Positions 23,202-31,726 of a stretch of DNA of 32,328 nucleotides are shown here, piece after piece (position 1 is the first letter of the stretch; each line of letters starts with the position of its first letter). Position numbers and translations under genes: made by a program. Source of the stretch: an uncultured Lachnospiraceae bacterium (GTDB lineage Bacteria; Bacillota; Clostridia; Lachnospirales; Lachnospiraceae); the NCBI GenBank assembly GCA_947179245.1, contig CAMXBD010000024.1, positions 1-32,328 on the forward strand, written 5' to 3'. The notes under the pieces were generated by a model. It made no database searches. It was not told where the DNA came from and worked only from the letters and a program-made list of their open reading frames with translations.

Positions 23202-24518
23202 CTACTTTTTCTTCTTTGCAAGCTGTATTTTACGCATGGATTTGATTGACTGTGTCAGCGGACGCTTTGCAGGACAAACGAAACTGCAGCAGCCACATTC
23301 AACACACTCCAAACCGTCAAGCGCCAAAAATTCTTCTTCTGCATAATTTTGTGCGTAAACCGCCAATTTGTTCGGAACCAGACGGCTTGGACACGCTTCA
23401 ACGCACCTTCCACACTTAATGCATGCACTTGGTTCCATCCGGGATACATCATCCTCGGTCAGACAAAGAAGCGCCGATGCCGTCTTTGTCGTTGGCACAT
23501 CAAGATCAAAAATACCGAATCCCATCATAGGCCCGCCGGAAACAATTTTGACAGGCTCTTTCTTAAAACCTCCTGCTTCCTCGATCAGTTCATGATAATT
23601 AGTACCGATTCTCACAATGAAATTACGTGGATCAGTCACTGCATCACCTGTCACGGTCACAATACGATTCATAAGCGGTTTGCCTTCATAAATGGCATGA
23701 TAGATTGCTACGATGGTGTCCACATTGTTTACCACACATCCAGCATCTGCTGGAAGCATCGATGAATTGATTGCCCTGCCTGTAGTCGCATAAATGATCT
23801 GTCGTTCTGCCCCCTGCGGATACTTAGTCTTCAGCGCCTTGACGCTGATACGAGGCTCATCTTTTGTGAGTTCTTTTAATTTCTCTATACAATCAGGTTT
23901 GTTATCTTCTACAGCCAATATACCTCTGGCATTCTCAAAAAGCTGCAAAGAAACCTTTAATCCCTTAATCAGTTTCTCCGGCTCTTCAAGCATTCTTCTG
24001 TAATCAGATGTAAGATAAGGCTCACATTCCGCACAGTTAGCGATCACATAATCAATCTTATCCGGTTCCTTCGGTGAAAGCTTGATAAAAGTCGGGAAAC
24101 CTGCGCCGCCCATACCGACAATTCCGGCTTCTTTGATCCTCTCTATAATCTCTTCTCTGGACATCTCCTCTAGCGGCTTTACTTTCGGATACTCTACTTC
24201 TTCATACAGTCCGTCATTCTCGATAATAATGCTCATCACATTATCGCCGGTAACTACACGTCTCGGCTCAATCGATTTAACAGTACCCGATACAGTCGCA
24301 TAAATCGGCGCAGACACGAATCCTCCCGCCTCTGCGATCTTCTGTCCGGTCAGTACATGATCTCCTTTTTCTACGATTGGTTTTGCAGGTGCTCCAATAT
24401 GCTGCGATAACGGATATACCAGATCACCTTTTGGCAGTACAGCTTTGATAGGCTTATCCTTAGACAATTCTTTACCGTCATAGGGATGAATACCGCCTTG
24501 AAATGTTCGTTTTGCCAT
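23202..24518 (-). CDS. rnfC: Rnf complex subunit C, NADH-binding iron-sulfur subunit
   Basis: It is the cytoplasmic subunit that reduces NAD+ with FMN and two [4Fe-4S] clusters. From ATG 24518 (AGGGGCGGA just upstream) it has 438 residues. It starts TFQGGIHPYDGKE, has a biotinyl/lipoyl-like region with GTVKSIEPR, the nucleotide-binding GIVGMGGAGFPTFIKL and ANCAECEPYL motif, and two C-terminal clusters CIKCGRCVEACP and CVECGCCSFVCP. It is the first rnf gene, giving order C-D-G-E-A-B as in clostridia and acetogens. Confidence 0.97.
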   Translation of the reverse strand: MAKRTFQGGIHPYDGKELSKDKPIKAVLPKGDLVYPLSQHIGAPAKPIVEKGDHVLTGQKIAEAGGFVSAPIYATVSGTVKSIEPRRVVTGDNVMSIIIENDGLYEEVEYPKVKPLEEMSREEIIERIKEAGIVGMGGAGFPTFIKLSPKEPDKIDYVIANCAECEPYLTSDYRRMLEEPEKLIKGLKVSLQLFENARGILAVEDNKPDCIEKLKELTKDEPRISVKALKTKYPQGAERQIIYATTGRAINSSMLPADAGCVVNNVDTIVAIYHAIYEGKPLMNRIVTVTGDAVTDPRNFIVRIGTNYHELIEEAGGFKKEPVKIVSGGPMMGFGIFDLDVPTTKTASALLCLTEDDVSRMEPSACIKCGRCVEACPSRLVPNKLAVYAQNYAEEEFLALDGLECVECGCCSFVCPAKRPLTQSIKSMRKIQLAKKKK

Positions 24519-24570
24519 TTCTCCGCCCCTCTTTCCATATAGTATGATTGGATTCCCATATATTACTGTC

Positions 24571-24590
24571 CGGTATGCCCACACATACCG
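24571..24590. repeat. Inverted repeat in the rnfC leader
   Basis: CGGTATG and CATACCG, 7 bases each, flank six bases. The site lies about 55-70 bases upstream of the rnfC start and could be an operator or leader hairpin of the rnf operon. Confidence 0.4.
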
Positions 24591-24645
24591 CTTACTGAAT
24601 ACGGGAATAATTCTCATCTGTTTCAACCTAATATTAAATATACTA

Positions 24646-24660
24646 TTTTTCGACGAAAAA
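24646..24660. repeat. 15-base palindrome between rnfC and the exonuclease gene
   Basis: TTTTTCG and CGAAAAA flank a single A. It lies in the 205-base divergent gap, 64 bases from the exonuclease start. It is a candidate regulator site; no clear promoter pair was identified for either gene. Confidence 0.4.
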
Positions 24661-24723
24661 AACTACTGTTATTTCAAAAAATATGTTAGTATATACCTAA
24701 GTTATTTGTAGTGGGAGAACATT

Positions 24724-25827
24724 ATGCGGACAATTAACCAAACTTTAGACAATTTTACAATCCAATATCCATTAGAGAAAATTGCACCTCTTGATAAACT
24801 GCTGTTCATTGACATTGAAACCACAGGTTTTACTGCCAAAAGCTCCTCTCTGTACCTGATCGGAGCAGCATACTTCTATTCTGGCCGCTGGCATATTAAG
24901 CAATGGTTTGCACCGAACTACGAGGACGAGCGGGCTTTGCTTGAGGATTTCTTTCCTTTTGCTAAAGATTTCACCCATCTGATTCATTTTAACGGCAACA
25001 ATTTCGATCTTCCGTATTTACTGCAGAAGTGTGAAATGTATAAGTTACCTTATAATTTCGACAAATTTGAAGGAATCGACATTTACAAGCGGATCTCTCC
25101 ATACAAATTTTTCCTGCATACCCCAAACTGTAAGCAGAAAACTTTGGAGGAGCTGCTCGGTATTGATCGGGATGATGTCTATAACGGCGGTGAACTGATC
25201 GGGTTATACCATGAATATGTTAAAAAACCTACCGAGGAAATATACCGTTTCCTTCTTCTTCACAACAGTGATGATATGAAAGGCATGTTACAGATACTGC
25301 CGCTTTTAGCTTTTTATGATCTGTTTAACTGCCCGCTTAAGGCTAAAAAAGTACAGTCCAACCGATACGTTGACTACCATGGGCATAACAAGCAGGAGCT
25401 CTTAATGAAGTTAGAACTTCCTACCCCGCTCCCGCTTACGATCGCAAACCTGTCAAATGGATGTTATTTCAGCGGTGAGGCAAGTGAGGGAATCTTAAAA
25501 GTACCGGTCTATGAGGAAGAAATGAAATATTTCTATTCTAACTATAAAGACTACTACTATCTTCCCGATGAGGATGTGGCGCTCCACAAATCCATTTCCT
25601 CCTTTGTGGATAAAGAACACCGCGTACAGGCGTCTGCCGCCACATGCTATACGCGCAAATATTCTACATACCTGCCCCAGTGGGACATATTTATGGAACC
25701 TTTCTTTAAGCGAGATTATAAAAGCAAAGATTTATTCTTTGAATTAACTGATGAAATCAAGAAAGACAGAGCGATGTTCTCACAATATGCCCAGTATTTA
25801 CTCGGCAGAATGGCTAAAACCTATTAA
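24724..25827 (+). CDS. YprB-like RNase H-fold 3'-5' exonuclease
   Basis: It is a DEDD-type nuclease acting on DNA or RNA; substrate unknown. The 367 residues have motif I FIDIETTG (Asp30, Glu32), motif II FNGNNFDLPYL and motif III HNSDDMKGML, matching the ribonuclease H-like YprB family. The C-terminal half (about 200-367) is less conserved and rich in Tyr/Lys. The start is supported by GGGAG six bases before ATG. It is a single gene between the divergent rnf operon and the convergent cheR. Confidence 0.88.
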   Translation: MRTINQTLDNFTIQYPLEKIAPLDKLLFIDIETTGFTAKSSSLYLIGAAYFYSGRWHIKQWFAPNYEDERALLEDFFPFAKDFTHLIHFNGNNFDLPYLLQKCEMYKLPYNFDKFEGIDIYKRISPYKFFLHTPNCKQKTLEELLGIDRDDVYNGGELIGLYHEYVKKPTEEIYRFLLLHNSDDMKGMLQILPLLAFYDLFNCPLKAKKVQSNRYVDYHGHNKQELLMKLELPTPLPLTIANLSNGCYFSGEASEGILKVPVYEEEMKYFYSNYKDYYYLPDEDVALHKSISSFVDKEHRVQASAATCYTRKYSTYLPQWDIFMEPFFKRDYKSKDLFFELTDEIKKDRAMFSQYAQYLLGRMAKTY

Positions 25828-25830
25828 AAA

Positions 25831-25867
25831 AAGTAAATTTACTTCGCAAATTAACTTTGCAAACTCG
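25831..25867 (-). repeat. Intergenic repeat copy C (CGAGTTTGCAAAG core)
   Basis: On the minus strand the core CGAGTTTGCAAAG (25855-25867) is identical to copy B and is followed by an AT-rich partial palindrome around GCGAAG. It lies just past the exonuclease stop. Confidence 0.55.
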
Positions 25868-25874
25868 AAATAAT

Positions 25875-25902
25875 GAGGGACACTTCTAATAAAGTGTCCC
25901 TC
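25875..25902. terminator. Bidirectional terminator between the exonuclease and cheR
   Basis: A perfect 11-base inverted repeat (25875-25885 with 25892-25902, six-base loop) with a GAGGG/CCCTC base. It lies between two converging gene ends. The tails are AT-rich but not pure T, so efficiency is uncertain. Confidence 0.65.
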
Positions 25903-25936
25903 TAAATATCTTGTTATATCTATGCAGTTCTTGTTG

Positions 25937-26716
25937 CTACATTGGTCTCTGATAGAAGAAAGAGTTCTTCCGATCAAAACCGACTTCCTTATGATTGATA
26001 ATCTGCTCCGTACTGCCAATAAACAGATATCCACCCGGTTTAAGGCTCTTCTGGAACTTACGGAAAACTTCATCCTTCGCTTCCTCAGTAAAATAGATAA
26101 GCACATTACGACACACGATCAAATGATAGTCTGTCGGGTATGTATCTTTCAATAAATTATGTTCTTTAAATTCTACTCTCGCCTTCACCTCATTAGAAAT
26201 CTGGTAAGATGGTCCGATCTTCGTAAAGAATTTCTTCTTCAAATCATCCGGAACACCGGCAATACTCTTCTCTGAATATAATCCTGCTTTTGCCTTGGCA
26301 ATAACCTGCTTATCCAAGTCAGTCGCATAAATCTTGATCTGATTCATCGGTAAATGTTTGGAAAGCGCCATTACAAGGGAATATGGCTCATCACCCGTAG
26401 AGCACGCCGCACTCCAAATCTTAAGGTTATTCCCGTAACGTTTGATCAAATCAGGGAAAATCTCCTGATCTAAAAGTTTCCACTGATCAACATTACGATA
26501 GAACTCAGATACATTGATCGTCAGATAATTTACAAACTCTTCAAACATGTTACGATCTGATTTTAAAGCAGCCACATATTTATCATATCCAACAACCTTA
26601 TTTTTTGCAATCAGCGTATCGATCCGACGTTTCATCTGCTTCTCTTTATAAGCATTCAAATCAATCTTAGTCAAATCGAAAATAGCCTTTTTGAAATACT
26701 CATAATCATATGCCAT
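25937..26716 (-). CDS. cheR: CheR-type chemoreceptor methyltransferase
   Basis: It methylates glutamates of chemotaxis receptors with S-adenosylmethionine. From ATG 26716 it has 259 residues: an N-terminal helical domain (about 1-75) and a methyltransferase domain with NVSEFYRN, the SAM motif IWSAACSTGDEPYSL, IYATDLD, HLIVCRNVLIYF and PGGYLFIGSTE. The ATG is preferred over the GTG three codons upstream because of the AGGCGG spacing. No other chemotaxis gene is near. It follows the S1-domain gene by 42 bases on the same strand, so it may be cotranscribed. Confidence 0.93.
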   Translation of the reverse strand: MAYDYEYFKKAIFDLTKIDLNAYKEKQMKRRIDTLIAKNKVVGYDKYVAALKSDRNMFEEFVNYLTINVSEFYRNVDQWKLLDQEIFPDLIKRYGNNLKIWSAACSTGDEPYSLVMALSKHLPMNQIKIYATDLDKQVIAKAKAGLYSEKSIAGVPDDLKKKFFTKIGPSYQISNEVKARVEFKEHNLLKDTYPTDYHLIVCRNVLIYFTEEAKDEVFRKFQKSLKPGGYLFIGSTEQIINHKEVGFDRKNSFFYQRPM

Positions 26717-26758
26717 AATCTTCACCGCCTGTTAATTATCTTAATTTTATTTTATAAC

Positions 26759-27913
26759 TTATGCCTCTGTTTCCTCTTCGGCATTTTCGTTTGAGATCAT
26801 TGCTTCTATGTCTACAGAAACAACATCTGCATCATCATCGGCTTTTTCTTCCTCCGGTTCGGGAGCAAACATAGCCTTCACGCTCAGACTAATCTTCTTG
26901 TCTGCTTCATTGAAATCAACAACCTTAGCCGTCACCTCCTCACCTACTTTAAGTACATCAGCAGGTTTCTCGATATGCTCTTTAGAAATCTGTGATACAT
27001 GAAGCAGAGCGTCAATGCCAGCTTCCAATTCAATGAATGCACCAAAGTCTGTCATGCGTGCAACTTTACCGGTCACTACATTGCCAATAGCATATTTGCT
27101 TGCAGCATCTTTCCAAGGATTCTCATCCTCAAATTTAAGACTGAGCGCAATCTTCGTGCCGGAGATTTCCTTAATTAAAACTTTAACTGCATCTCCAACC
27201 TTAAATACTTTCTTCGGGTTCTCCACTCTGCCCCATGACATCTCAGAGATGTGAAGCAGTCCGTCACAGCCGCCAAGATCAATGAATGCACCGAAGTCTG
27301 TTACATTCTTGACTGTTCCCTCGACGGTATCGCCCTCTTTGATCGTCTCAAATAATTTCTTCTGTAATTCAGCTTTCTCAGCCATGATCAGCTGTTTTCT
27401 GTCGCCGATATAACGTCTTCTCTTAGGATTATATTCACTGATTACAAATTCAATCTCCTGACCTGCATACTTTGTCAGATCTTTCTCGTAAGTATCGGAT
27501 ACAAGGCTTGCCGGAATGAAAATTCTCACTTCCTCTACAACAACACTTAAGCCGCCGTCAAGTACCTGCGCAACTTTCGCTTTAAGTACCTCTCTGCTAT
27601 TGTATGCTTCCTCAATTCTTTTATTGCCTCTGTCTGCCGCGAGACGTTTGTAAGTAAGGAGAACTTGTCCCTCACCATCGTTTACTTTAAGTACCTTCAC
27701 TTCCATGGTATCGCCGGGTTTGGCAATGGTTGTCAAATCTACATTAGGTTCATTTGTATATTCATTTCTGGTAAGAACACCATCTGATTTATATCCGATG
27801 TTGAGTATGATCTCTTCCGGTTTCACATCAATAACGGTACCTTCAACAACCTCTCCTGTGTGTATTGTCTTAAAAGACTCTTCTAACATTTGTTCAAAAG
27901 TTAATTCTGACAT
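26759..27913 (-). CDS. rpsA: S1 RNA-binding domain protein (ribosomal protein S1-like)
   Basis: It binds mRNA and probably assists translation initiation. From ATG 27913 it has 384 residues with four S1 repeats: about 19-85, 105-170, 189-260 and 274-345. Repeats 3 and 4 carry the classic VTDFGAFIDL / MTDFGAFIEL and LLHISEMSW / LLHVSQISK; repeat 2 is divergent. The end is acidic (EPEEEKADDDADVV and EEETEA). Its start overlaps the ispH end by 20 bases and its ribosome site GAGGAGG is inside ispH. Related Firmicutes often have ispH and S1 fused in one protein; here they are separate but coupled. Confidence 0.93.
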   Translation of the reverse strand: MSELTFEQMLEESFKTIHTGEVVEGTVIDVKPEEIILNIGYKSDGVLTRNEYTNEPNVDLTTIAKPGDTMEVKVLKVNDGEGQVLLTYKRLAADRGNKRIEEAYNSREVLKAKVAQVLDGGLSVVVEEVRIFIPASLVSDTYEKDLTKYAGQEIEFVISEYNPKRRRYIGDRKQLIMAEKAELQKKLFETIKEGDTVEGTVKNVTDFGAFIDLGGCDGLLHISEMSWGRVENPKKVFKVGDAVKVLIKEISGTKIALSLKFEDENPWKDAASKYAIGNVVTGKVARMTDFGAFIELEAGIDALLHVSQISKEHIEKPADVLKVGEEVTAKVVDFNEADKKISLSVKAMFAPEPEEEKADDDADVVSVDIEAMISNENAEEETEA

Positions 27914-28742
27914 AATTTTGAACCTCCTCGATAATATTGTTTGGGGTAGACGCCCCTGCTGTAATACCCACCAGTCGGACAGATTTAGGTAAATCCAAAT
28001 GCAAGTCATCAAGTGTCTGTATAAAATACGTATTTGCACACTCCTGCATGCAGATCTCATATAGTTTCCGTGTATTAGAACTATGTTTGCCACCTATTAC
28101 TATCATAACATCAACCTTAGCGGCTATCTTCCTAGCCTCGGTCTGTCGTACTTCCGTAGCGTTACATATAGTATTCACAACACTAACATTGTAACCTTTT
28201 TTCATGAAAATTTCAACCATATCTTGAAATTTATTGTAGTTAAATGTCGTCTGGGAAACAATACAAATCTCTTCATCCTCCCCACACACAAAATTATGAG
28301 CTTCCTCCAGCGACTCAATCACCGTTGTCGGCGCCGCTGACCACCCCATAGTTCCCTCTACTTCCGGATGTCCGACATTGCCGATAATAACGATCCGTTT
28401 TCCCTTTTTACTCTCTCTTTCCACAATATTATGAATACGTTTTACAAAGGGACAGGTAGCATCCACACATTCCAATCCCTGCGACTCTATCAGTTCATAT
28501 ACTCTTTTCGGCACACCATGGGAGCGTATCACCACGGTTCCTTCCGTGATTTGTTGAAGCTGCTTTTCTGTATCAATAACACGCACACCCTTCTGCTCCA
28601 GATCCTTCACTACTTCCTCATTGTGTATGATAGATCCGTATGTATAGATCGGCTTCCCCATATCAGCCTGCTCATATACCTGTTCCACCGCTCTTTCCAC
28701 ACCAAAACAGAATCCTGCATGTTCCGCCAGAATCACTTCCAT
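27894..28742 (-). CDS. ispH: 4-hydroxy-3-methylbut-2-enyl diphosphate reductase
   Basis: It makes isopentenyl and dimethylallyl diphosphate in the last step of the MEP pathway, using a [4Fe-4S] cluster. From ATG 28742 it has 282 residues with the three cluster cysteines Cys12 (HAGFCFGVERAV), Cys97 (DATCPFVKRIH) and Cys193 (NTICNATEVRQ), and substrate histidines in IIHNEEVV, RSHGVP and GHPEVEGTMGW. A GTG two codons earlier is an alternative start. It begins 16 bases after cmk and overlaps the S1-domain gene. Confidence 0.96.
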   Translation of the reverse strand: MEVILAEHAGFCFGVERAVEQVYEQADMGKPIYTYGSIIHNEEVVKDLEQKGVRVIDTEKQLQQITEGTVVIRSHGVPKRVYELIESQGLECVDATCPFVKRIHNIVERESKKGKRIVIIGNVGHPEVEGTMGWSAAPTTVIESLEEAHNFVCGEDEEICIVSQTTFNYNKFQDMVEIFMKKGYNVSVVNTICNATEVRQTEARKIAAKVDVMIVIGGKHSSNTRKLYEICMQECANTYFIQTLDDLHLDLPKSVRLVGITAGASTPNNIIEEVQNYVRINF

Positions 28743-28758
28743 AATCACTCTGCTCCCT

Positions 28759-29412
28759 TCACATCAATGCAATAACCGCATCCACTACTTCATCTATGCT
28801 CATATACGAGGAATCCACCAACGTGGCATCCTCTGCCTGCATAAGCGGAGAAATCTCTCTTGTCATATCCTGATGATCCCGCTCAATAATATCTTTTTCT
28901 ATCGTGTCTATATCACACGAAACACCCTTTTGCGTCAGCTCTTTGTATCGTCTTCCGGCACGTACCCTGCTGTCCGCCGTCAGATATACTTTAACCTGCG
29001 CATGAGGCAGCACACATGTGCCGATATCTCTGCCGTCCATAACAACATCTTTGCTTGCCGCCAATTTCTGTTGTAACTTCACAAGTTTCTTGCGGACATT
29101 GGGATTAGGGCTGCTGACAGAAGCCATATTACCCACTTCCTCTGTTCTGATCAGACTGTTGACATTCTCACCGTTTAGATATACAATCTGCTCTCCATTC
29201 TCATAACCGATTGAAATATCTGCTTCCTCACATTTAGCATTGATTCGTTCCGTGTCTGACGGATCAATTTTTTCCCGCAGCAGATACAACGCCATGGCAC
29301 GGTACATAGCTCCCGTATCCACATAAATGTATCCCAGTTTCTTTGCAATCATCTTCGCTATCGTACTCTTACCGGCACCTGCCGGTCCGTCAATGGCAAT
29401 ATTAAAACTCAT
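28759..29412 (-). CDS. cmk: Cytidylate kinase
   Basis: It phosphorylates CMP and dCMP. From ATG 29412 it has 217 residues with P-loop GPAGAGKST (9-17), YVDTGAMYRA for nucleotide-monophosphate binding, VVMDGRDIGTCVLP and the Arg-rich lid RRYKELTQKG. The later ATG is used because the longer frame has no family sequence before MSFNIAIDGP and AGAAGAGGG lies just upstream. cmk followed by ispH and S1 is a common Firmicute order. Confidence 0.96.
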   Translation of the reverse strand: MSFNIAIDGPAGAGKSTIAKMIAKKLGYIYVDTGAMYRAMALYLLREKIDPSDTERINAKCEEADISIGYENGEQIVYLNGENVNSLIRTEEVGNMASVSSPNPNVRKKLVKLQQKLAASKDVVMDGRDIGTCVLPHAQVKVYLTADSRVRAGRRYKELTQKGVSCDIDTIEKDIIERDHQDMTREISPLMQAEDATLVDSSYMSIDEVVDAVIALM

Positions 29413-29459
29413 ACAATTTCCCTCTTCTTTCTCTCTGTGGCATTTATCTGACATTAATC

Positions 29460-30704
29460 TCAACATGATTCCGCATTCGGTATACTGCTTCCTGCAAGAT
29501 GTCCTGTTGACCACGCGATCTGCAAATTAAACCCTCCCGTGACTGCATCCAGATCCAGCAGTTCTCCAGCGAAATAAAGTCCTTTTACCAGCTTAGACTC
29601 CATCGTTGACGGATTCACTTCTTTTACTTTAATGCCGCCCTGTGTTATAATCGCCTCCGCATAATCCCTGAGCCCTGTCACCTGAATCTTAAGCCCTTTG
29701 GTAATCTCCACCAGTCTGCTGCGTTCCTGTTTCGTAATCTCGTGGATTTTTTTCTCCGCGTCAATGCCTGACAGTTCAATCATCACAGGCGTCAGTTTCG
29801 CCGGATACAATCCTCCAATCACATTTTTAAACTGCTTGTTCAGATTTTGTTCAAAATCTCTTAGTATCCGCTTGTCCAACTGTTCTACAGTGAGTGCAGG
29901 TTTCAAATCAACTGAGACCGTAACCTGCTGTTTATCCTTACACTTACTGTAATAGCTGCTGGCTGACAACACTAACGGTCCGCTGATCCCAAAATGAGTA
30001 AAAAGCATTTCTCCAAATCCCTGCCATATCTTTTTGGTCCCGCAGGACATCGTCAGCGTAACATTCTTAAGAGACAATCCCTGCAAAGAGCTGCACCATG
30101 GTTCTCTGATTTCCATCGGCACCAGCGCCGGTACACACTCTTTCAGCGTATGACCAAACATCTGCGCCATGCGGTATCCGTCCCCTGTAGCTCCCGTCGT
30201 CGGATAAGACAATCCGCCCGTTGCAAGTATGACCGCATCCGCCGCAAGCCTCTCTCCGTTCGTAAGCAGCACCCCCGTCACAACACCTCCCTGCGCAGTC
30301 ACTTCTTTGACGGCTGTCTTAAGCCGTACAGTAACTTTTTGCGCCCGCAGGAGCCGCTCTAATGCCGCTATAATATCTGATGAGTGATCAGATACCGGAA
30401 AGACCCGCTCTCCACGCTCCGCTTTCAGCGGACAGCCCGCCCTTCTTAGCAGTTCCATCATCTGCTTATTATCAAAATCATAAAATGCACTGTATAAGAA
30501 TTTGGGATTGCTCACTATATTCTCAAAAAGCTTGTCCTGATCACAGGCATTGGTCACATTGCACCGCCCTTTGCCCGTAATAAACAGCTTCTTCCCAAGT
30601 TTCTCATTCTGTTCTATCAACGTGACATTATGTCCACATTCTGCGGCGGCGTACGCTGCCATCATGCCAGCCGCGCCGCCGCCTATCACGATCACACTTC
30701 CCAT
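29460..30704 (-). CDS. HI0933-family FAD-dependent oxidoreductase (BaiN-like flavoprotein)
   Basis: It is a Rossmann-fold flavoprotein whose true substrate is unknown. The 414 residues begin with VIVIGGGAAGMMAA (FAD-binding Gly motif 8-13), then LGKKLFITGKGRCNVTN, ATGGLSYPTTGATGDGYRMA, FTHFGISGP and the C-terminal AGELLDLDAVTGGFNLQIAWSTG second FAD motif, all hallmarks of the HI0933 family. It starts 9 bases after the RpiR regulator and precedes cmk by 47 bases. Some relatives are annotated as bile-acid enzyme BaiN, but the family is wide and the neighbours here do not support that role. Confidence 0.92.
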   Translation of the reverse strand: MGSVIVIGGGAAGMMAAYAAAECGHNVTLIEQNEKLGKKLFITGKGRCNVTNACDQDKLFENIVSNPKFLYSAFYDFDNKQMMELLRRAGCPLKAERGERVFPVSDHSSDIIAALERLLRAQKVTVRLKTAVKEVTAQGGVVTGVLLTNGERLAADAVILATGGLSYPTTGATGDGYRMAQMFGHTLKECVPALVPMEIREPWCSSLQGLSLKNVTLTMSCGTKKIWQGFGEMLFTHFGISGPLVLSASSYYSKCKDKQQVTVSVDLKPALTVEQLDKRILRDFEQNLNKQFKNVIGGLYPAKLTPVMIELSGIDAEKKIHEITKQERSRLVEITKGLKIQVTGLRDYAEAIITQGGIKVKEVNPSTMESKLVKGLYFAGELLDLDAVTGGFNLQIAWSTGHLAGSSIPNAESC

Positions 30705-30713
30705 ATTTTCTTC

Positions 30714-31643
30714 TTAATCTTCTTTCTTGCGTAACGAATAATTCAACATTGGTTCTTCGTCAATAAAATTGATCTCATCATTCAGATAAACCTGATAGTT
30801 ATTCCATGCTTCTTCCAGATTCTTCAAATTCATCTTCACATCTTCCGGCCGTTTCAGACACATGGCTACGACAAGCGCATTAATCACACTAAGAGGCGCC
30901 ACCAGAGAATCTACGATCGACACCATATCACTTCTGGCAAGCAAATTACACGACGAATACAGATTCATTGGAGAATGCACGGAATCCGTAACGGTGATCA
31001 CCTTAGCATTCCTGTCATTGGCAAACTCCATTGCCTTTAGCGTACGCATGGAATATCGGGGGAAGCTGATACCGATCATGGCATCCTGCTCATCAATACG
31101 TATCATCTGTTCAAATGTCTCCGACACGCTTGTAGTCTTTAACAGTATCACATTCCCTCGAATCATATTCAGATAAAAGTGTAAGAAATCGGCTAATGGT
31201 TCACAGCTTCTGACCCCCATCACATAGACATTTTTAGCCTCCAGAATAATGTCCACCGCCGTCTCAAAGGCAACCGGATCAAGACTCTGTATCGTGTCCT
31301 GTATCTTCTCTATATCCGCCTCTAAGACAGAAGTTAATATCTCCGACTGCGTACTTTTGCCGTACTTTGCGCCGATCTTCTGCACAGAATTGATCTTATT
31401 CTGTACCCAATCCTCCAAATCCCGCTGAAACTCCGGATACCCACTATAACCGATAAACATCGCATAACGAACAACTGTAGACTCACTGACGCCCACCGTT
31501 TCCCCCAGTTTAGCAGCAGTCATGAATACTGCCTGATCATAGTGGTCATAAATGAATGCAGAGATTGCCTTCTGCCCCTTGCTCATCTTGCCATAATGCT
31601 CATTGATTCTTGTGATAATATCATAACGATTCTGTATAACCAT
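30714..31643 (-). CDS. MurR/RpiR-family transcriptional regulator
   Basis: It is a DNA-binding regulator sensing a phosphosugar. The 309 residues have an N-terminal helix-turn-helix (about 1-77; KLGETVGVSESTVVRYAMFIGYSGYPEFQ) and a C-terminal SIS sugar-isomerase-like domain (about 125-260; VYVMGVRSCEPLADFLHFYL, then GISFPRYSMRTLKAMEFA). No sugar-utilisation genes adjoin it, so the ligand is unknown. It is tightly followed by the HI0933-type gene. The ribosome site is weak. Confidence 0.92.
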   Translation of the reverse strand: MVIQNRYDIITRINEHYGKMSKGQKAISAFIYDHYDQAVFMTAAKLGETVGVSESTVVRYAMFIGYSGYPEFQRDLEDWVQNKINSVQKIGAKYGKSTQSEILTSVLEADIEKIQDTIQSLDPVAFETAVDIILEAKNVYVMGVRSCEPLADFLHFYLNMIRGNVILLKTTSVSETFEQMIRIDEQDAMIGISFPRYSMRTLKAMEFANDRNAKVITVTDSVHSPMNLYSSCNLLARSDMVSIVDSLVAPLSVINALVVAMCLKRPEDVKMNLKNLEEAWNNYQVYLNDEINFIDEEPMLNYSLRKKED

Positions 31644-31726
31644 GTTTTACCGCAAATATGTCCTTCCCTGTTCTCTGATACTTTCATTTTACATATTTAT
31701 CGTTTCCCTGTATATCCTGCTGTTCC

